From: Bacteroidia bacterium
Lineage (GTDB): Bacteria > Bacteroidota > Bacteroidia > J057 > JANWXU01
Direction of reading: 5' to 3'
DNA: 48,852 nucleotides
Assembly: GCA_025057395.1 (NCBI GenBank)
Contig: JANWXU010000013.1
Coordinates: 1-48,852 of the forward strand
Shown: piece after piece, positions 8,660 to 18,760 of the stretch
How the letters are laid out: each line of letters begins with the position of its first letter
Numbering within the stretch: position 1 is the stretch's first letter
Made by a program: the position numbers and the translations under genes
The notes under the pieces: model-generated
Seen by the model: only the letters and a program-made list of their open reading frames with translations
Databases searched by the model: none
What the model was told of the DNA's origin: nothing

Positions 8660-11600
8660 ATGCGTAAAACCGGTTTTTGGGATTGGATAATAAGTTTAAC
8701 AACATTTTTTGTATGTGCGCTTTCAGCAGTGGCGCAAGGGGGGCTGGAGCAGTACTATGAGGCCGGTTTGCCATATATACGCTACTTTTCGCCCAAAGAA
8801 TACGGCTATATGCCCAAAAATTGGTCGATTATTCAAGATAATAGAGGGGTCATTTATGTTTCCAATGAAGGGCATATGATTTTAGAGTATGATGGGGTTG
8901 CGTGGCGTTCTTTGGCTGCAGGTAATGCAGACGTATATTCGCTAGCATGCGATACTAAGGGAAGATTGTACTATGGAGGGGTAGGTCAATTTGGACTCTT
9001 AGAACCTAACACACTAGGAAATCTGAAAGAAGGCGTTCCTTTATCAAGTGTGTTATTAGAGGAGTTTCCAGAAGAAATTAAAAATTTTCGAGAGGTTTGG
9101 AGTACTTATTTTTTTCAGGGGGGGGTTTTTTTTCAAACCGATAAAGTTTTGTTTTATCTCAAAGAAAGTAGTTCTAAAAAAAAAGATTTCTTTACAAATA
9201 CGAATACTTCTTCTTCCAGTTTAGATAAAATTAAAGCTAAAGCTAAAGTTCAGTGGGAGCTTAAGTACTTTAAACCTTTATCACAGTTTTATTTATCTTA
9301 TTTAGTAGGGGATCGTTTTTTTATACATGATAAGTACATTGGTCTCTTTGAGTTTTATAATGACCAACTGAACTTAGTTCCGGGCAGCGAGATTTTTGCA
9401 GACCTCCAAGTTGCTACAATGCTTCCTTTTGATGCCTATAGAATACTAATTGGTACGCGAGAGAAAGGATTTTTTATATGGGATGGAAATTCATTTTTAC
9501 CTTTTCGAACGGCTGCTGATAATTATCTACTAGAAAATTCTTTATACCATGGAACGGTGTTGCGAGAAGGGGGCTTTGCTTTTGCTACTTTGTTTGGAGG
9601 AGTGGTTATTATCAATAAGGAAGGATTTGTAAAACAATTTATCAATAAAAGCGTGGGGCTACCCGTAAACCAGGTGCACTGTACATTTGAAGATAAGGAA
9701 GGGGGATTATGGATTGCTTTAAGCAATGGAATTGCTCGAGTAGAATTACCTTCCATGCTTTCTCGTTTTAATAACCATTGGATGGAATGCACTCCATTTG
9801 AAATAGAAGGGTGCCGTGATATTGTTCGCCATAAGGGAAAGCTGTTTGCAGCTACTACGCAGGGTATTTTTGTATTCCATTCTACTCTTATAGCTAAAAA
9901 TAATAGCCCTACAGTATTTATAAAACCACGTTTTGAGTTTATTGGGCAAAATAAGATTGAATGTTGGGACTTACTTTCTACTCATTCTTCGATATTAGCT
10001 GCTACTAAAAATGGGGTTTTTATAGTACAAGAAAAAGGAATTGAGGAGCAACCTATTATCGAAAGCTACGCTCGCAAGTTATTTCGTTCTGAAAAAGATA
10101 CTAACTTAGTTTACGTAGCTACAAATAGTGGGGAGCTTTTTTTGCTTCAATATGAAAGGGGAATATGGAAAAATCTAGGCTTAGTTTCCATATTTGAATC
10201 AGTTATAGAGGTTATGACTGAAGATGTGCAAGGGCGGCTGTGGGTATCTACTAAAAGTCATGGCCTGGCAAGAATTACCCTAAACCTGAAAAAGTTACAA
10301 AGTTCTGCTATAGAATATTTTACTGTAGAACACGGCTTGGATGATAATAATGGTAATGTAGTTACTAGAATTGGTAAAGATATTTTTATTAGTAATACTG
10401 TTTTGTATGGTATTTTAATTTTTGATGAGGCTAAATACCAAGCTTTTTTGAGGGATAAAAAAACACGGCCTATCTATAAAACTAATTTTTTTGGAAGTAT
10501 ATTTGGAGCAGGTTCTGATTATGTGATTTTCAAGATTCACGTAGATCACGAAAATAGAGTTTGGTTTTTTTCAACGGATGGTAAAGATAGCAAGTTTAAG
10601 ATTCATTTAGCGATTAAAAAGGAAAATGGTTCTTATTATGTTCGTGAGCTTTTGTATAATAATTTTATTGATTTTTTGACTGAAGCTTTTTTGGTAGAAA
10701 AAGATGGAACAATTTGGTTTGGGGGCCTTCCGGGTATTGTTCGTCTTAATTCGCCAACTCCTTTTTTACGAAAAACTACATTTCCCGCTCTTTTGAGAGG
10801 AATAATGTTAATAGTTAATTCGGCTCGTAGAAGTGAAATAACAAAGGATAAGTATTACCCTTTTGAAGATAATTCTAGTTATATATTCAAAGGGTATATG
10901 ACTGAAAACTATAAGCCTATTCCTATAAAATATGAAGATCGTTCTATTAAGATTGAATATGCTCTTCCTAGTTTTGACCGCAAAGACGCTAATGAGTACC
11001 AGGTTTGGCTAGAAAGACCTCGCTCAATTTTTCATATTATTTATTCTTTTTTTGAAAAGTGGTTTGTAACTACATATTATTTACCCTCTGAATGGTCTGC
11101 GTGGGAGCCGGTAGCATTTAAGGAGTATGATAATTTGGATCCTGGAGAGTACACTTTTCATGTTAAAGCTAGGAATGTATACCAAAACATTAGTTCTGAA
11201 GCGACTTTTACTTTTGAAGTGTTGCCTCCTTGGTATCGTACTTGGTGGGCAACTACTTTGTGGTTAATTTTATCAGCGCTAGGAGTGTATGGTATTGTAA
11301 GATGGCGGACTCAAAGGCTAGAAAAAGAAAAGCAAATCTTGGAATTAAAAGTAGATGAGAGAACGCGAGAACTTAATCTTACCCTAGAAGATTTGAAAAA
11401 GACTAATGAAAAATTAGAAGCTGCTAATAATGAAATACAAGAAAAAAATATAGCTTTACAAAAGCAGAATGAGGAGCTAGAGCAAAAAAATAGGCAAATT
11501 GAAATACAAATCGAAGAAATTTCAAAACAAAATGCTGTTATTTTGGAGCAGTCTGCCATTATTGTGGAGTCGGAAAAAAAGAATGTCATGGCCGAGTTTA

Positions 11601-12517
11601 CTTCTATTGTGGCTCATGAGGTAAATACTCCTTTGAGTGCTTTTCAAGGCACAATTCGCAATGTTCGTAATGCAATAGAATACCTGATTCAACAGCAAAT
11701 TCAAAATCTCCACGTTAATGGTGCAGAGAAGCAATTGCTTCTAGAACTTTTAGAAAATGCTCAAAGGTCTTCTATAAAATTTTCCACTGCAGAGGAAAGA
11801 AAATTACGAAGGCAATATGAGAAAGTACTAGAAGAAGCAGGCCTAGAACAAGCTGAAGAAATAGCCCAAATGCTTATTCGCAATAAGTTTGTAGGAGATA
11901 TTATACCCCTTATACCTGTCTTTAGAGTTTTAGGTACTGAAGCAATTCACTTTATAGACTTTGCAGGAAATTTATGGAGAAATATAAATACACTTGACAA
12001 TTCTTCGGCAAAAGCATTAAAAATTGTAAGTATTCTACGAGAAATTGTAAAACCCGATACCGATAAGCCTATTGAAGTAAATATTGTTGAAACTATTCGA
12101 CATATTTTGACCCTTTATGAATATTATTTAGTACAGGGTATTACAGTAGAAACCCACTTTGAAGATTCGCTTACTATTTTAGGCTACCCGCAGGAACTAA
12201 TGCAACTTTGGAGCAATATCATTATGGCTGATATTAAAGCAATGAATAACCAAGGAGTACTCATTATTAATGCTTGTAAAGCCGAGGGGGGGATAAAAGT
12301 AGAGTTTGTTGATAATGGTCCTCAGATTCCCGAAGAAGTATTAAAGCGAATTTTTATGGTAGATACAATAGCTAGAAGAGCCCAAGATAACACTGGCAAA
12401 AGCCTTGCTTCGTGTAAAAATATTGTAGAAAAGCATAACGGCAAAATTGAAGTTACTAGCTCCCCTGAGCAAACAAAGGTTTTTGTATGGCTTCCCTTTG
12501 ACCCTGAGGCAGTGTAG
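8660..12517 (+). CDS. Reg_prop/Y_Y_Y sensor histidine kinase with divergent ATPase domain
   Basis: The 1285-residue protein has a signal peptide (residues 1-25), a large periplasmic region of propeller-type repeats with DxxGxLW-like motifs (~30-710), a Y_Y_Y domain (~770-850), one membrane helix (~861-881), a long coiled coil (~885-975), a phosphoacceptor helix with HEVNTP (His986) and a C-terminal HATPase. A ~150-residue helical insert separates the H-box from the ATPase. The N-box keeps Asn1186 but reads SNIIMADIKAM, where NAxxA is usual, and the D-box is DNGPQIP (Asp1218). The glycine-rich lid normally written GTGLGLA is NTGKSLAS. The family senses extracellular ligands, often glycans. No response regulator, HTH or receiver domain is encoded nearby. 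A G8T8 tract lies at 9118-9133 within the propeller. Kinase class is clear; catalytic competence is uncertain. Confidence 0.85.
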   Translation: MRKTGFWDWIISLTTFFVCALSAVAQGGLEQYYEAGLPYIRYFSPKEYGYMPKNWSIIQDNRGVIYVSNEGHMILEYDGVAWRSLAAGNADVYSLACDTKGRLYYGGVGQFGLLEPNTLGNLKEGVPLSSVLLEEFPEEIKNFREVWSTYFFQGGVFFQTDKVLFYLKESSSKKKDFFTNTNTSSSSLDKIKAKAKVQWELKYFKPLSQFYLSYLVGDRFFIHDKYIGLFEFYNDQLNLVPGSEIFADLQVATMLPFDAYRILIGTREKGFFIWDGNSFLPFRTAADNYLLENSLYHGTVLREGGFAFATLFGGVVIINKEGFVKQFINKSVGLPVNQVHCTFEDKEGGLWIALSNGIARVELPSMLSRFNNHWMECTPFEIEGCRDIVRHKGKLFAATTQGIFVFHSTLIAKNNSPTVFIKPRFEFIGQNKIECWDLLSTHSSILAATKNGVFIVQEKGIEEQPIIESYARKLFRSEKDTNLVYVATNSGELFLLQYERGIWKNLGLVSIFESVIEVMTEDVQGRLWVSTKSHGLARITLNLKKLQSSAIEYFTVEHGLDDNNGNVVTRIGKDIFISNTVLYGILIFDEAKYQAFLRDKKTRPIYKTNFFGSIFGAGSDYVIFKIHVDHENRVWFFSTDGKDSKFKIHLAIKKENGSYYVRELLYNNFIDFLTEAFLVEKDGTIWFGGLPGIVRLNSPTPFLRKTTFPALLRGIMLIVNSARRSEITKDKYYPFEDNSSYIFKGYMTENYKPIPIKYEDRSIKIEYALPSFDRKDANEYQVWLERPRSIFHIIYSFFEKWFVTTYYLPSEWSAWEPVAFKEYDNLDPGEYTFHVKARNVYQNISSEATFTFEVLPPWYRTWWATTLWLILSALGVYGIVRWRTQRLEKEKQILELKVDERTRELNLTLEDLKKTNEKLEAANNEIQEKNIALQKQNEELEQKNRQIEIQIEEISKQNAVILEQSAIIVESEKKNVMAEFTSIVAHEVNTPLSAFQGTIRNVRNAIEYLIQQQIQNLHVNGAEKQLLLELLENAQRSSIKFSTAEERKLRRQYEKVLEEAGLEQAEEIAQMLIRNKFVGDIIPLIPVFRVLGTEAIHFIDFAGNLWRNINTLDNSSAKALKIVSILREIVKPDTDKPIEVNIVETIRHILTLYEYYLVQGITVETHFEDSLTILGYPQELMQLWSNIIMADIKAMNNQGVLIINACKAEGGIKVEFVDNGPQIPEEVLKRIFMVDTIARRAQDNTGKSLASCKNIVEKHNGKIEVTSSPEQTKVFVWLPFDPEAV
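9118..9133 (+). repeat. G8T8 homopolymer junction inside the kinase gene
   Basis: Eight G are followed by eight T, encoding FQGGVFFQ in the propeller of the sensor kinase. The current length keeps the frame open. Gain or loss of one base in either run would truncate the protein before its membrane helix. Confidence 0.9.
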
Positions 12518-12539
12518 GCTAAATTATTTTCATATTTGC

Positions 12540-13799
12540 ATGAATTCTAAAAATACTCGAAAGTTAATTACTAACATTGGAGCCCTCCTGCAAGTAGAGC
12601 AAAATGTGTGGGTAGAAGGTAAAGATTTAGACGTAGTTCCTCATATTTATGATGCTTATTTATTAATTGAGGGAGAATTTATTAAAGATTATGGGTCTAT
12701 TTCCTCATGCCCCCGGGAGTATGATGAGCTGATTGATGCTAAGGGAGGATGGGTGCTTCCTACGTTTTGTGATTCTCATACTCATATTGTATTTGCGGGC
12801 AGCCGTGAAAATGAGTATGTGCAAAGAATTTTAGGAGCTTCTTACGAAGAAATTGCTGCTAAGGGGGGAGGAATATTAAACTCTGCAAAGTGGCTACAAC
12901 AGGCAAGCGAGGAAGAATTACTTTTAGGAGCTTTTGCTCGGGCCCAAGAAGTGATAAGTTATGGGACAGGAGCCATTGAAATAAAAAGTGGCTATGGGTT
13001 GACCGTTGAATCAGAGCTTAAAATGTTACGGGTAATTCAGCGTTTAAAGTCTTTATTGCCTATACCTGTCAAGGCTACTTTTTTAGGGGCGCATGCTATT
13101 CCTATAGAATATCAAACGGATAGAGCAGGTTATATTTCCCTTATCATTAATGAAATGCTACCTAGGGTGGCTGAAGAAAGATTGGCTGACTATTGTGATG
13201 TTTTTTGTGATAAGGGCTTTTTTACTCCACAGGAGACGGAGCTTATTTTAGAAGCGGCTTGGAAATATGGTTTGAAGCCTAAAATTCATGCTAATGAGTT
13301 AGATTTTTCTGGCGGGGTACAGGTAGGAGTAAAAATGCAGGCTCTTTCTGTAGATCACTTGGAATGCAGTGGGCAGGAAGAAATTGATATTCTTAAAGGC
13401 TCTTCCACTATACCCGTATTTTTGCCAGGTACTTCCTTTTTTTTGAATATTCCTTATGCTCCAGCAAAAAAATTTCAAGAGGCGGGCTTAGGGTTTGCCC
13501 TTGCTAGTGATTATAATCCTGGCTCCTCTCCAAGTGGCAATATGAAGTTTATACAAACACTAGCATGTTTGTATATGCATATAACCCCTGAAGCTGCTCT
13601 TAATGCTACTACAATAAATGGGGCTTATGCTATGGAAGTTGCTTCTGAATTAGGTTCCATTAGCAGAGGTAAAATGGCTAATTTAATACTTACTAAGCCT
13701 ATTCCTTCTTTAGCTTATATGAGTTATGCCTATACGCAGAATATCATAATGCATGTATTTTTAAAAGGGGAAATTTTTGTACCTCAAGCAGTAGGTTAA
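12540..13799 (+). CDS. hutI: Imidazolonepropionase
   Basis: HutI hydrolyses 4-imidazolone-5-propanoate to N-formimino-L-glutamate, the third step of histidine degradation. The 419 residues match the family length. Metal-site motifs of the amidohydrolase fold are all visible: DSHTHIVFAG (two His), GAHAIP, IHANELD and ALASDYNPGSSPS with the final metal-binding Asp. The ATG at 12540 is chosen because family similarity begins there; an upstream in-frame ATG at 12447 lies inside the kinase gene. The gene starts 22 bp after the kinase stop. Its stop shares a TTAA with the stop of the convergent AsmA-like gene. FtcD, which handles the product, is encoded at 46.0-47.7 kb. Confidence 0.96.
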   Translation: MNSKNTRKLITNIGALLQVEQNVWVEGKDLDVVPHIYDAYLLIEGEFIKDYGSISSCPREYDELIDAKGGWVLPTFCDSHTHIVFAGSRENEYVQRILGASYEEIAAKGGGILNSAKWLQQASEEELLLGAFARAQEVISYGTGAIEIKSGYGLTVESELKMLRVIQRLKSLLPIPVKATFLGAHAIPIEYQTDRAGYISLIINEMLPRVAEERLADYCDVFCDKGFFTPQETELILEAAWKYGLKPKIHANELDFSGGVQVGVKMQALSVDHLECSGQEEIDILKGSSTIPVFLPGTSFFLNIPYAPAKKFQEAGLGFALASDYNPGSSPSGNMKFIQTLACLYMHITPEAALNATTINGAYAMEVASELGSISRGKMANLILTKPIPSLAYMSYAYTQNIIMHVFLKGEIFVPQAVG

Positions 13800-16700
13800 T
13801 TAATGGTGGACTGGGGCTTAAGTTTGAAGCGATTTATTAAGTTATGAATTGCTTTTCTGGCATCGTATTGTAATTTGTAGGGGCGCTTACTTCCATGTAA
13901 GCGAAAGGTAAGCAGAGTTTTTCGAAAATCTTCTTTTTCAAATTTGTGGCTATAGATAATATCTATTTTATAATCGACGTACGATCCATGTACTCCTTGA
14001 ATATGTAACTGAGCAATGCTTGAGTGTAATATAATTTCAGGAATATGTAAAGTTTTATTATGAAAAAATAAGTTTTTTCCTACTATAGTAAAAGGAACCT
14101 GTTCTAGGTATTTCTTCCTTAATAAGCCCCTTAATTTCATTAATGTTTCAAAATTTTGTAAGTTGCCCTCTTCAATGGCAAAATTGAAGTGCATTTGCGT
14201 TTGTGAAAAATCATTTTTTAGCGTATAAGGTACTTTATCTGTTAGACGTACTTGTGCCGAGAATAGGCCGCTAATTTCATCGGCGGTAAGAAAATCTTGG
14301 TTAAAATTATTTAATCCGCGAAATAGTTCTTTGATTTCGATTTTATGAAACTGAATTTGGGTATAAAGGTGTATCGAATCTGTTTTACTTGCATCTATCT
14401 TTCCACTAATAGTGGCTGTGCCTTTACAAAATTCTGTTTCTAGGCTTTCTATTTCTACTATCTGATTCTTTAAGTTGGCTAGAAGTTGAATATTATGGAA
14501 GGTCAGGGAATCAAAATAGGCTTTTTTAATGTGCGCCCTGGCTACTAAATTAGCTTGAGCAGGTAGCCATAATTGAAATCCGGCTTCTGGTTTTTTTCGA
14601 TTTTTGCTAAGTATATTTCGAATGTTAACAAAGTGAGTCGAAAAAAAGAGTTTGGCATATAACATTTCTTTTTTCAAGTATAAATAAGGTAGTAGATTAG
14701 TAAGCGTCCCCCGTATTTCAAAAGGACTACCATCCATCCATCCCGTAAAAGAGTGTAAGTTAACACCCTTGCTATCAAAGTAGATTTCTGCATGTATATT
14801 TTCAAAAGGAAGATTCCTTTCTTTGAAAGAAAAAGATAAATCTTCTAATATTACTTTTCCTTTTTGAGGAGTATACAAAATAGAGTCTGATTGAGTAAAG
14901 TGCCTGAGCTTGCCAGCTAGCGCGATATTCATTTTGACTAGCCCTTTGTGAGCTTCGATCATAGGAAGAGAAAAATAGCTAAGAAATAAGGGTATACTAA
15001 TTTGAGAGTGTAGTTCTGCCTTTACATTTTGATCTATCCAGTTATCTATGTGAATAGCAGCGCTAAAAGAATAATTTTTTATTTTACCCGAGATAGAATC
15101 AATTAAAAAGGGGGTATTTTTGAAATTTTGCAAATGATTTTCATTTAGATTAACCCGAAAATTAAGATTGCGAATATTGAGCTTACTTTTAACTTTTTGG
15201 ATTTCCCAGTTTTTGAAATGTAACTCTAAGGTGGCCTTTTGTAATTTATTTTTTTTCCAGTGTGGCTCAAATTTTCCCTTTATTTCTATTTCGCCCTGAA
15301 GCTGTAGTGGAGAGGAAGAAGAATTAGTATAAGTGCTAGAGTTTATTTCTAAATTAGTAAATAACTTTTCAAGGTCGTTACTTGCTGTTTTTAGTTGTAG
15401 GAAAAGGGTAGGTTGAAAGTATTTAGTTTCATCCCACGTAAGTTGTGCTAGAACCATTTCTGAAGGATTGGTCATAAAAAGATTTTTGATTTGTAAAATT
15501 CTATTTTGCAATAAAATGTGCGCAGTGATATGGTCGAAGGTGAGGTTGCGGTAGGTGCAGTGTTGTGCCCGGAGTTGGATATTTAAAGATAGGCTATCGG
15601 GCAAATGAAACTCTTGATTTTTTTCTTTTTGGGGTATTTTTCTTTTTTTGCGTCTCTTTTTAGGAAGAGACTTCATTTTTTTTAATGTTTCTAAGAAGTC
15701 ATCAATATACCAATTACTAGCTTGTACATTAAGTTGCACTTCCAAAGTGGCTTTTTTACCAATAAGGTAAGGAATGATCTGATGGATTTTGCCCTTACAC
15801 AAAAAATTTTGATTGTTAATGGCGCCCTGAATTTTTTCAATAAGAATATCATTATTTTGAAATTGAAGTCTGCCCAATCCGTGTGAAATAGCAATTGGCC
15901 AATTTTCTGGCTTCAAATTAATGCTGTCTAAATGGATATAACCATCATAATGAAACTTATCAATAGCATTAGTATTAGCTAAGTTTTTGAAAGGGCCTTG
16001 GAAAGAAATATCCACTTGCGCAATACCACTAGCAGAGCTTTCGAGCGAAATACCCGCCAAGCGAAAAAGTTCTGCTATATCTAACTTTCCTTTGAGCATA
16101 CATTTTATTAATATTTGGTTAAAGTCATAGATACTAAATTTTCCGTGGAATAAATTTTGGGCAATTTCTCCTTGGAAATATTCAATAGATAAAGTTGTGG
16201 TAGCTAGGCTGTTATTGTTTCCATTCGTGTAATATCCTTTTAAAAAAAAGTTTTCTATCTTTCCCTGTGTTTTCAAATTTTTTATGCCTACTTTCTTGCA
16301 TTCAAAGTTTAGCTTAAAATTAGGGTTTTGTAAGCTATCGTATACGCCTTGGACGTAGCCCCAGAGTGTTAAATTTCCTTTGCTATGATAATTCATGAGT
16401 AACTCTTCAATATGAGAGGGCAATAAGCTGACAAGGGTTTGCAAATTTCCTGAATGTGAAGAAAGTTTTAGGTCGTATTCTTTTCTTCGAGGTAAGCTTT
16501 TGTATTTTCCTTGGATTATAATATTAGTTCCTACTAAATTTAGGGTAGAGGTAGGAAGAAAAATCAAAGTTTTACTTCTTTTGTGGTAATTAAGGCTTAA
16601 GGCTAAAGAATACGGCTTATTATAAAGCAGACTAAATTTGGGGGTAGAGTACCCTTGGGTGTAGCCATTTGCTAAAATGGTAAGGAGTGTGTTTTCTTTT

Positions 16701-17284
16701 TTATTGTGAATTTTGAATTTCGATTGCTGTATATATAATTGAATTTTACTTTTTTTAGGGACTGAAGCGAAAGCAAGAATTGAGTTTTGGATGGCTAGGG
16801 TATCAATAATTAGTTCTTTAGTAGGCTTAGACGGATTGATATTTTTTCTTTTGAAGAATTGATAGTTGGGAATCCAATTTTCATTAATCTTAAAATTAAA
16901 TTTTGCATTTTTTATTTGGATAGATTGAATTTTTTTAGGCGCTGCACCCTGAGCGAAAAAGAAGTGTAGAGGATGTATCTTAACATAGGCTTTTTCGACG
17001 AAGGCAGCTTTTTCTCTGATTTGAGGATCTGTACCGTAAATAATAACGTTATGTAGAGTAAGGATAGAAAGAGGAAAGTACTCAAAGCTAATATTAATTT
17101 GAGCCTCCTCCACAAAAACTTCTGTCTGAAAGATATTAGTAAGTAGAAGACTAGCTAAACGACTTTTTTGTGTATAAACTGAGGTTAGAAGTAAAATTAA
17201 AATACCAATGCTTATCCCACGAAGGGAAATAAAGGAAATAAAATATTTTAAAATTAAAATTTTTCTACTTAAACCCTTATGCAC
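13796..17284 (-). CDS. AsmA-like envelope protein
   Basis: The 1162-residue protein has an N-terminal signal-anchor helix (about residues 20-38), then an AsmA-type start in which amphipathic strands describe a long beta-rich periplasmic body. The C-terminal ~250 residues resemble AsmA_2-type regions (segments such as LTFHNIQLLANLKNQIVEIE and FNFAIEEGNLQNFE). AsmA/TamB-like proteins are bridge-like proteins linked to phospholipid transport and outer-membrane biogenesis; that function is inferred from the family. Start is a GTG at 17284, with no nearby upstream ATG; a lysine-rich stretch occurs near residues 540-560 (KKRRKKRK). It is convergent with hutI, and the stops overlap. It is separated from the divergent LRR gene by 207 bp. 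Confidence 0.75.
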   Translation of the reverse strand: MHKGLSRKILILKYFISFISLRGISIGILILLLTSVYTQKSRLASLLLTNIFQTEVFVEEAQINISFEYFPLSILTLHNVIIYGTDPQIREKAAFVEKAYVKIHPLHFFFAQGAAPKKIQSIQIKNAKFNFKINENWIPNYQFFKRKNINPSKPTKELIIDTLAIQNSILAFASVPKKSKIQLYIQQSKFKIHNKKENTLLTILANGYTQGYSTPKFSLLYNKPYSLALSLNYHKRSKTLIFLPTSTLNLVGTNIIIQGKYKSLPRRKEYDLKLSSHSGNLQTLVSLLPSHIEELLMNYHSKGNLTLWGYVQGVYDSLQNPNFKLNFECKKVGIKNLKTQGKIENFFLKGYYTNGNNNSLATTTLSIEYFQGEIAQNLFHGKFSIYDFNQILIKCMLKGKLDIAELFRLAGISLESSASGIAQVDISFQGPFKNLANTNAIDKFHYDGYIHLDSINLKPENWPIAISHGLGRLQFQNNDILIEKIQGAINNQNFLCKGKIHQIIPYLIGKKATLEVQLNVQASNWYIDDFLETLKKMKSLPKKRRKKRKIPQKEKNQEFHLPDSLSLNIQLRAQHCTYRNLTFDHITAHILLQNRILQIKNLFMTNPSEMVLAQLTWDETKYFQPTLFLQLKTASNDLEKLFTNLEINSSTYTNSSSSPLQLQGEIEIKGKFEPHWKKNKLQKATLELHFKNWEIQKVKSKLNIRNLNFRVNLNENHLQNFKNTPFLIDSISGKIKNYSFSAAIHIDNWIDQNVKAELHSQISIPLFLSYFSLPMIEAHKGLVKMNIALAGKLRHFTQSDSILYTPQKGKVILEDLSFSFKERNLPFENIHAEIYFDSKGVNLHSFTGWMDGSPFEIRGTLTNLLPYLYLKKEMLYAKLFFSTHFVNIRNILSKNRKKPEAGFQLWLPAQANLVARAHIKKAYFDSLTFHNIQLLANLKNQIVEIESLETEFCKGTATISGKIDASKTDSIHLYTQIQFHKIEIKELFRGLNNFNQDFLTADEISGLFSAQVRLTDKVPYTLKNDFSQTQMHFNFAIEEGNLQNFETLMKLRGLLRKKYLEQVPFTIVGKNLFFHNKTLHIPEIILHSSIAQLHIQGVHGSYVDYKIDIIYSHKFEKEDFRKTLLTFRLHGSKRPYKLQYDARKAIHNLINRFKLKPQSTIN

Positions 17285-17491
17285 CGAATGTTATAGATGG
17301 TTAATAACTAAAAATTTAAGCTTTGAATGTACTAGGAGTTACCAATATGGGCTAGCAACAAAAAATACATAAGACGTAATATAGATTGAGGAATAAAACT
17401 ATTATATTTTTTGCAATAATCTTAATTTGAGTGCAAATTTAAGGCTGTTAATGAGTTAGCGATTTTATCTATATAATTTTCAGACTTATCA

Positions 17492-18727
17492 ATGAATTCA
17501 AGCTACCCAATTAGTAAGTTTAGGGAATTTATTCAGAAACAAAGTAATACTATCTGGGAAGATCCAGTTGAATTTTTGCGCCTGCTCAATGAAACTATAA
17601 ATGACTCTGCTGAGAATGAGTTATTAGCCAAGGCACTAGATTTTTCACTGCCCCAAATGTTGAAAGCTGAGGCAAGAGAAGGAAGTAATAATCGGCTAGG
17701 TCTTATTCAAAAATTTACTTATCCACTAGCTAATAAATTGAATATTAGTGAGCAACAAGCTCAGTGGGTAGTTATGACTTGGGCAAGCGGCTTAGGGCTT
17801 ATAGAAGATTCTTTTACTAAGGAATATCAGCCTTTAAGTAAAGAAGAACTTCAAAAAAAAGCTAAGCTTTGGAAAAGCCTTCCTTCTATTTGGAAGGAAA
17901 TTTTTATAGAGCATTTAAATGCTACCATTTCAGAGTCTAATTTTGAAGCCCTTGAGCGTCTACATCACTTGCATAAAATAGATTGCACGGAAAAAAAGGT
18001 AAATGATTTAGAAGCTTTAGCCCTAACACCCTTCTTAACAGAGTTATATTTAGAGCATACTCGCATAGAGGACTTATCCCCTTTGAAGCACTTGCTTTAT
18101 TTGCGAGTCTTAGATATTGATGAAACTCAAGTTAGTAGTTTAGTTCCTTTGAAGGACTTAAAAAGTTTAAAGCATGTGTCTTTCAGTTATACTAGAGTTC
18201 ATAATTTGGAGCCCTTAGCTAGTTGTACAGAATTAGAAGTGATTGAATTTTGGGGTTGTAAAGTTAATACTTTGCAGCCTCTTGCTAACCTAAAAAAGGT
18301 ACAAGTACTTTATTGCTGTGAAACCGAAATTACTAGTTTAGAACCTCTTAGAGAGTGGAGGGAATTACGAAGGTTATATTGCTTCCTTACTAAGATAGAC
18401 TCAATAGAGCCTTTGCGGGGGCTACAAAATTTGGAGGAGCTTGATATTAGTAATACCATGGTGAGTAGCCTAGAACCGCTTCGTGGCATGCAAAAGCTTA
18501 AAACACTTAATTGTGGTGCAACTAAGATTACTTCCTTAGACCCTTTAGAGAATTGTTCAAATCTACAAAATTTGTACTTTGAGCAAAATGATATCGTAAG
18601 TATTGCGGCACTAAGAAATTTGAAAAAGTTGCAGGAAATTAACTGGTCTCATACTCTAATTACTAAAGCTGATAAAGAGTTCTTTTTAAGAAATAACCCC
18701 GATTGTAAGGTAGTAAATGTAAAATAG
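17492..18727 (+). CDS. Leucine-rich repeat protein, internalin-like 22-residue repeats
   Basis: The protein has 411 residues. The first ~170 form a helical, mostly charged region that I do not recognise. From about residue 173 to 392 there are ten consecutive 22-residue LRRs with the pattern L-PL--L--L--L----T-I-S, as in SDS22/internalin-type LRRs. No signal peptide, lipobox, membrane helix or sorting domain is visible, so it is predicted cytoplasmic, with the LRR solenoid as a protein-binding surface. Several repeats carry extra cysteines (for example LYCCETEITS). A 207-bp intergenic region before it is AT-rich and holds no other gene. Convergent with the helicase gene 33 bp downstream. The partner is unknown. 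Confidence 0.82.
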   Translation: MNSSYPISKFREFIQKQSNTIWEDPVEFLRLLNETINDSAENELLAKALDFSLPQMLKAEAREGSNNRLGLIQKFTYPLANKLNISEQQAQWVVMTWASGLGLIEDSFTKEYQPLSKEELQKKAKLWKSLPSIWKEIFIEHLNATISESNFEALERLHHLHKIDCTEKKVNDLEALALTPFLTELYLEHTRIEDLSPLKHLLYLRVLDIDETQVSSLVPLKDLKSLKHVSFSYTRVHNLEPLASCTELEVIEFWGCKVNTLQPLANLKKVQVLYCCETEITSLEPLREWRELRRLYCFLTKIDSIEPLRGLQNLEELDISNTMVSSLEPLRGMQKLKTLNCGATKITSLDPLENCSNLQNLYFEQNDIVSIAALRNLKKLQEINWSHTLITKADKEFFLRNNPDCKVVNVK

Positions 18728-18760
18728 CTTAAAGTAAAAAAGTATAAAGCATATAGGAAT

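Noticed and set aside
12447-12539. Upstream ATG for hutI
   Set aside because: It lies inside the kinase gene and the extra residues do not match imidazolonepropionase; family similarity begins at 12540.
17285-17491. A small RNA or short gene in the 207-bp gap before the LRR gene
   Set aside because: The region is AT-rich with no convincing hairpin, start codon context or conserved pattern visible by eye.
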